Below, piece after piece: positions 59,501 through 64,000 of a stretch of 64,000 bases of DNA. The stretch spans positions 248,001 to 312,000 of the forward strand of contig DF236969.1 of NCBI GenBank assembly GCA_000708835.1, read 5' to 3'. Origin of the DNA: Klebsormidium nitens. Lineage: Eukaryota; Streptophyta; Klebsormidiophyceae; Klebsormidiales; Klebsormidiaceae. Both the position numbers and the translations under genes were made by a program. How positions within the stretch are numbered: position 1 is the stretch's first letter; every line of letters begins with the position of its first letter. Under the pieces are notes generated by a model, which saw only the letters and a program-made list of their open reading frames with translations, was not told the origin of the DNA and did not search any database.

Positions 59501-62500
59501 GCGCTCAAAACGCGAGACAGATATCTGGATGACTGCCGCTTGTTCCTTTGCTTGAGGATATCACAGGGGTGACTGTACGCGGGACCGTACTTCCAAATCC
59601 TGTGTCGTTCTGACCACTCCAAGTAGGCTCCAGAACTCGATCGGATGCCTCGGCGCCGCCTGTTCTAAACCAATCTTTCGTCTGACGTCCTTAAGCACCC
59701 AAATCTCAAATGCCTGCGCCTCGAGTTCACTAGATCATGCAAGTTTTCACACCGCTTTCCCACCTTTCACAGGGCCTATTCACAGCGCTGGACCCCGAGG
59801 TCGCTACCCCGGACCCCACCCTCCAGGACGCCTTCATCCAAGCCGGGGCATTCACACTCCTGGTGCCCATGCTGAGCGAGCCCATCGTCGCGGCCCAAAT
59901 CTGGGCGGCAGAAATACTCCGCGCCCTAGTTATCGCTAACCAGGCCACGAAACGCACGCTGAATGCTTACGGGGGGCTGACGCGGCTTTTTGAAGCGCTC
60001 GGTGGGGGCAACCCGGGCGTCCAAACGGTGGTGCTGCGGTGCCTGGGGGAAGAGCTGCACGAGGCGAGCGAGCTGTCGGTGCTTGCGATCAACAAGATGG
60101 CGGCGCTCAAGCTGCTGACGCAGTGCGTGCTGCACGGAGAGGCGCCCGTGCAGGTACAGCTGCTTGCGTTGATTGTGCCGTTGGGTTTTCAAATACTCGG
60201 AGTCTGGTCCCTGGCTTCCTGGAAATGGACCGCACGATCGACGTTTCTGACAGCGTTTAACTCAAGATTGCGGATCACGACTCCGAAGCTGTAATCAGGA
60301 TGGAATTAGAGTTTGACGCAAAGAGCGGTACCAAGCGTGTGTCCTGGAGATGCATCTTCTGGAGCTTCACAGGATTGAAGGCTTTTTGAGCGTGTTTTGG
60401 AAGAAGGTCTGAAGTTTGCGTGTCTCAGTTCGCTGTCGGCAAGCGCCTTGACATGTCAGCAGCAACTTACGACGATTCATCCGCTGATTGAGGCGTCGGT
60501 CCGCAAACGATATGACGATGCCGAAAACCGCTTTAGCACGCTCTGCTCGGGGCTACTTCCAAGCTCTCCAAAGATGCTCTCTTCAGGCCCCCAAAAGAGA
60601 CCAGAATTTACTGTGCGTCCTCATATGAAGCTCCCAAAGTATCAATCAGGGATGATCAACTACCGGCTTCATTCCGACGGCTGACACGAGATCTCGGTGT
60701 GCTGACGCCCGGCGGTCTTTCCCGATCGCAGAAGACGGTGGTATGGATTCAATTGCGGAAAAGTCGGTCGCTCAACACAAGGGGTTTCTGATCTGCGCTG
60801 ATGGTCCAGGAGAAGGCGATGAGGGTGGTCGATCAGAGTATTTTCCGTCACGCAATCCATTGATCCATTTTCCGCTATGTTTCAGGGCACGGTGATGCGT
60901 TCGATCGCTTCGTATATATACTCGTCGATTATTCCAAATACATCAAGAACTTAAGCCCTGTACCCTTGATGCAAGAGAAGATGGTCTAAGTAAATAACCT
61001 TCTGATCAGCCTCTTATCGCCAGGCCCGCGGATTCCTCAGTCTTGGTCTTGTATCTTCCAGGAGCAGCCGATATGGGTCATCGATTTCTCGATCTCATGC
61101 TTCTCGCAAACCACTTCAGATCCTCATCCTCGGTAGTGTGTATCCCAGGAAAAGGCGATGTGGGTCATCGGTCGGATGACTCTGAACCAGGCGGTGGTGG
61201 CGCGTCTGTTGGGGCAGGAGAAGCCGCGCCAGCTGATCCCCATCCTCATCAAGAAAGTGAAAGACTCGGCGGCGCAGCCTGAACTGCAGTATCATGTGAG
61301 CCACCAAAGCAGATTGTGAACGCACTCAAATGCGACGAAATTCCCGGTCATTTCCTATTTCCGAACGCGAGCGCTAACCGTAGCTGTATCAGTTTGATGG
61401 GTTTGACTCAACGAGACGGCTCACGGTTGGTATTTTCGCATACGCTACTTTGAGTGTCGCCAAGAAGTCCTTTCTGCATCTCTCAAGACTTTCTATATGG
61501 GGCTCTTGCAATCAATCATGACTGTCTCAAAGCGTACTTCCGGAGAGATTGCGCATGGTACATGGAGCGTAGCTCACTTTCATATGCATTCTTCCTGCCA
61601 GTCAGCCGTCATTTCGGCCACCTCCGCGGCACAATCATTCCTCGGCCTACTAATCAAAACGCATACTTTATCTTGTTTGAGGACATGGCTGCTAAGGTGG
61701 GATAGGCAAGCACTCTCATTCTTGTAGGGGTTATGCTTGAAGAGAGCATAGAGAGAGTCACGAGACGGAGTGGAACGTAGAGCAACTTCATTCATGCGAC
61801 CAAGAATAAGACCCGAGGGCGTCGTGCAAGTAAGAACGACGTTTAGTCTGGCCAAATCGAGAGACATGTTGAAAAACGCCCGTTGTAAGGAATCCAGACC
61901 TCCCCGAAACCATTTGTTCCTTCGTCATGCACTGGTCCCATCTTGGACTGCGTGCCTCACCCGGCTTAGCGGGCTTTCCACCGGCCAGAGTCGAAGTTTC
62001 ATGATGGCGGTTCCACACGTCTCTCTGTCGACTTCACACCTCCCTAGCCCGCATCTTTTCTGCGGCTTTGGTGAAGGCCACCGTTTCGTACAGCCACCCA
62101 AAAGGATGCCCGTGTCGATCGAGTGTGAAAACCCCGGGTACAGGCCGTGTACGCGCTCGAGTTCCTGACGGTCCAGCCGGAGGACAACATCAAGCTGGCG
62201 CTCAAGAGCGACATGGTGCCGATTTACATGGACGTCATCCGGAACGCCGGCGCCGAGGACCGCACGCGCGTGCGCGCGCTCTCCACGCTCACCGACAACA
62301 GCAGGGGCTGGCACAAGTTCCAGGCGTAAGGGCCAGTCTCGGGCCCCTAGACCTCACACCCAAGATGTTGTTTTCGACGAGTTGTTCGAAAGTTCCCGCG
62401 AAGGCGGAGAGTGTGGTATATCGTCGATTTCCGTAATTCTCGCCCCTAATGAATTGCAGACTGGTCAAGTTTAAGGTGCTCGAGAGTCTCCGCGACCCCT

Positions 62501-63348
62501 TGGAAGGCCGGACTTCGACGTTTTTCCAGCGTGCTGGGCTAGCTTCAGTATTCTGCTCTCCCTTTCCAAGTTCGCACTTATTCATCATCGAGGTTACTTG
62601 ATTGCACCCCGCTGCCATTCTGAGAAGAACACGTGGCCTTCTTGCGCTGAAGGTTTTCTGGTCTCGTCAGAGACTCCTATCATTGTTCTGTTCCGTCCAT
62701 TCTTGCCTGCGTCTCGGACGTTGATCCTGGCACCCACAATCTTCATTTGGGTCTCCTCTGCTGCGGTTAACATATCTCCGAGTCGTCCTGATCCCGCCCA
62801 TTCGATATTTTGCGCAGCTTGTCTTTCTCTCATCTCGGCCGTCAACTCTGGACGGAGCTAGCTAGCCGGGGCTCCATGATAATTTTGACTGATACATCAA
62901 TCGTGACGGAGGTTTTATGGAAAGTTTGGTATGTCAGCAAATCTGCTGGCTTCGGGCGAAAACCAGCGGGCTGCCACTTCTGGGCACATCCATGAAAAGA
63001 GGCTTTAAGTCGCAATCTTCGCGGCTTTCATTCAGAACTTCCCTGCCAACAACCCGTTCGTCGTCTAACATGGACTATCCATTCCTTTAATCTTAAGCTT
63101 GCTTCTTCCCACTCCTCGCTGTTTTTACTCCGCGCCTTTTTCCTCCCTGCAGCAAATGCTCCCGGGCCGGCATCTACAAGCTAACGTGGACCCTCAAAGA
63201 CGACGCGGCCGCGAGCCCGGCGGTGCGCGACGCGGCCGCGCAGGCGTACCGCGACATGTGGAAAGCGATGGGCGAGAGCGTCCTCTCGATCGTCGGCCCG
63301 TTCTCGTTCTCCATGCGGAGCAACATTCTGAACGGCTCGCGCGCGTGA
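53579..63348 (+). CDS. Armadillo (ARM)-repeat protein, 12 exons
   Basis: An alpha-solenoid scaffold of 916 residues; partner and pathway unknown. Exons 53579-53823, 54595-54795, 55616-55758, 56022-56219, 56653-56858, 57151-57452, 57857-58197, 58674-58882, 59773-60153, 61149-61295, 62144-62325 and 63153-63348 join in phase to a TGA. Repeats of about 42 residues show the ARM signature with G-(G/A)-x-P-x-L: VDQGGIPLAIELM, VREGGALPLLFQM, RCGAIPALVAAF, AGGLPAILTVLE, TGVIPLLESAA, AGVIPICLQWM, AGGVSALFRALE and YGGLTRLFEALG. There is no U-box, BTB or other added domain. The first ATG at 53579 opens the frame right after an untranslated stretch. Exons 4 and 7 both end VQAG with a phase 1 intron and exons 5 and 8 both begin GG. 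Several introns carry decoy copies of their own junctions, and intron 8 has an assembly gap. It is not importin-alpha-like in sequence. Confidence 0.85.
54464..54624 (+). repeat. Degenerate ~58-bp tandem copies at the end of ARM intron 1
   Basis: The acceptor region cttaacctgcag|CATTGAAGAG..GTCAGAAGATCCT is preceded by ccttaatcagcagcataaaaagag..atcagaagatcgt (gcagcat at 54535) and cccaacctgcagcatggacaaaat (gcagcat at 54474). The true gcagcat is at 54591. Steps are 61 and 56 bp. Confidence 0.65.
58872..59000 (+). repeat. Echo of the exon 8 splice donor in ARM intron 8
   Basis: gactgctcATG|gtgggtacacagatcgtt at 58872 recurs as gctgctcatggtgggcatactgattgtt at 58972-59000. The shared core ctgctcatggtggg is exact (14 bp) and the flanks are similar. 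Confidence 0.65.
59015..59122 (+). repeat. Exact 54-bp tandem repeat, two units
   Basis: Units 59015-59068 and 59069-59122 are identical. The array then enters an assembly gap. The first 17 bases after the gap (59232-59248) are the exact reverse complement of part of the unit (gttagaagtatttgcgc). Confidence 0.9.
59128..59231. other. Assembly gap (104 N) inside an inverted tandem repeat
   Basis: A run of N in ARM intron 8 between 54-bp units in one orientation and an inverted part-unit. The assembly probably failed at a long hairpin or longer array; the real size is unknown. Confidence 0.9.
60806..61182 (+). repeat. Degenerate ~85-bp tandem array in ARM intron 9, ending in the true acceptor
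   Basis: The acceptor and exon 10 start (ccag|GAAAAGGCGATGTGGGTCATCGG at 61145) are preceded by diverged copies: 61058 (ccaggagcagccgatatggg and on), 60971 (weak, gcaagagaagatggtc), 60882 (tcagggcacggtgatgcgttcgatcg) and 60806 (ccaggagaaggcgatgaggg and on). Steps are 76, 89, 87 and 87 bp. Several copies keep a usable AG. Confidence 0.72.
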
Positions 63349-64000
63349 CGTACTGTGCTTCGAGACCTGGTGGCTGAGAAGCAGAGTTACAAGAAGCGAA
63401 AGAAGAAGGGGAAAACGAGATGAGAGCTACTTATCTTGGCGGGCCGCCAAGCCAGGGCAGAACGCCCTGTATTCAAGTGCGTGTATCTCATTCCAAGGAA
63501 TTCCTTTTGAAGCAAGGGAAGCATACTCTGTATCATGGAGGATTTGGTACGACCACCAAGGCCGTCGGTCAAGCAGACTTTGGTCTAATTCTGCGTGTAG
63601 CAGGGGTGTATAATCAGTAGACTGCAAGGTCACTCGGGTCAAGATACAGGCGGGTCTTGTCGACTGAACCGTACCACGTCATGTCCAGTCCTACTAGTCC
63701 TAGGGCGTCCGTAGGTCAAGGAGAAGCCGATAGACTGTCAGATTGAACCTCCGACCGCTTAAGCAATGCCAGCGTTGGTGCACGGGTGCCAATTGAACCT
63801 ACTGTACTTATAAACTTAAACAGACTTATACTGATGTCAGTGCTGACGTCTTAGTAAAATGTATTGGAGGCCTTGGCCAGAGACTTCTTTGAGCGGAGCA
63901 GTTTTTGGATTGAGTAGGCAATACGGACGCGTATTGTGATAGGTTGAGGATTTCCATCCACAGCAATGACCGTAGCTGCTGCACCACAAAAGCTGGCATG
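63349..64000. other. Downstream of the ARM-repeat gene to the window end
   Basis: The 652 bp after the TGA should begin with the 3' UTR. I see no further exon. Words such as agattgaacctccgacc near 63742 look superficially like tRNA arms, but no cloverleaf closes around them. Confidence 0.45.

Noticed and set aside
63738-63800. tRNA-like words (gattgaacctccgacc, gccaattgaacct)
   Set aside because: No acceptor stem or anticodon arm pairs around them on either strand.

Overview
The window is nuclear DNA of a green-lineage eukaryote. It carries intron-rich genes with GT-AG and a few GC-AG introns, GC-rich exons set in AT-richer introns, and a typical plant gene set (PPR protein, LARP6 with a SUZ-C motif, plant-type RPT6 and PRP22, F-box/LRR proteins, a CAP10 glucosyltransferase). 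Gene density is about one per 5-6 kb and introns run from about 240 to 1000 bp. A streptophyte alga such as Klebsormidium is my best guess, but this rests on gene style and not on a marker. Two runs of N (19299-19610 and 59128-59231) are assembly gaps.

Layout from left to right: the 3' part of a PPR gene (+, 220-4494); the proteasome ATPase RPT6 (-, 5349-9286); an F-box/LRR gene (+, 9987-13659) divergent from RPT6; LARP6 (-, 15051-18961); a tyrosine-recombinase retrotransposon (+, 19123-24634); a Golgi-type CAP10/O-glucosyltransferase-like gene (+, 24859-29606); a SAM-methyltransferase-like gene (-, 30199-33003); an NmrA-like SDR gene (-, 34371-38200); an intronless F-box/LRR gene (-, 40003-41139); a two-cupin gene (-, 41382-43235); a 175-bp foldback element; the spliceosomal helicase PRP22/DHX8 (+, 44145-49610); an unresolved lysine-rich gene (-, 50762-52082); and a 12-exon ARM-repeat gene (+, 53579-63348). 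For most genes the exon chains were rebuilt by hand, and the phases close without a remainder. The genes are not functionally clustered. They cover RNA processing (PRP22, LARP6, PPR), proteolysis (RPT6, two F-box proteins) and metabolism.

Two things stand out. First, the mobile element has the split-direct-repeat layout A1-[gag, RT-RNase H, tyrosine recombinase]-B1-A2-B2 of Ngaro/PAT-like DIRS elements. It has no methyltransferase, an intact RT-RNase H frame and an intact recombinase frame, and a broken gag. It sits inside what was a promoter region of about 380 bp shared by LARP6 and the glucosyltransferase gene. Second, several introns contain diverged copies of their own splice junction plus adjoining exon sequence: tandem arrays of about 133 bp (PRP22 intron 1), about 85 bp (ARM intron 9) and about 58 bp (ARM intron 1), and single donor copies in the PPR, CAP10 and ARM genes. 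I read this as introns that lengthened by junction-spanning tandem duplication, leaving rows of decoy splice sites.
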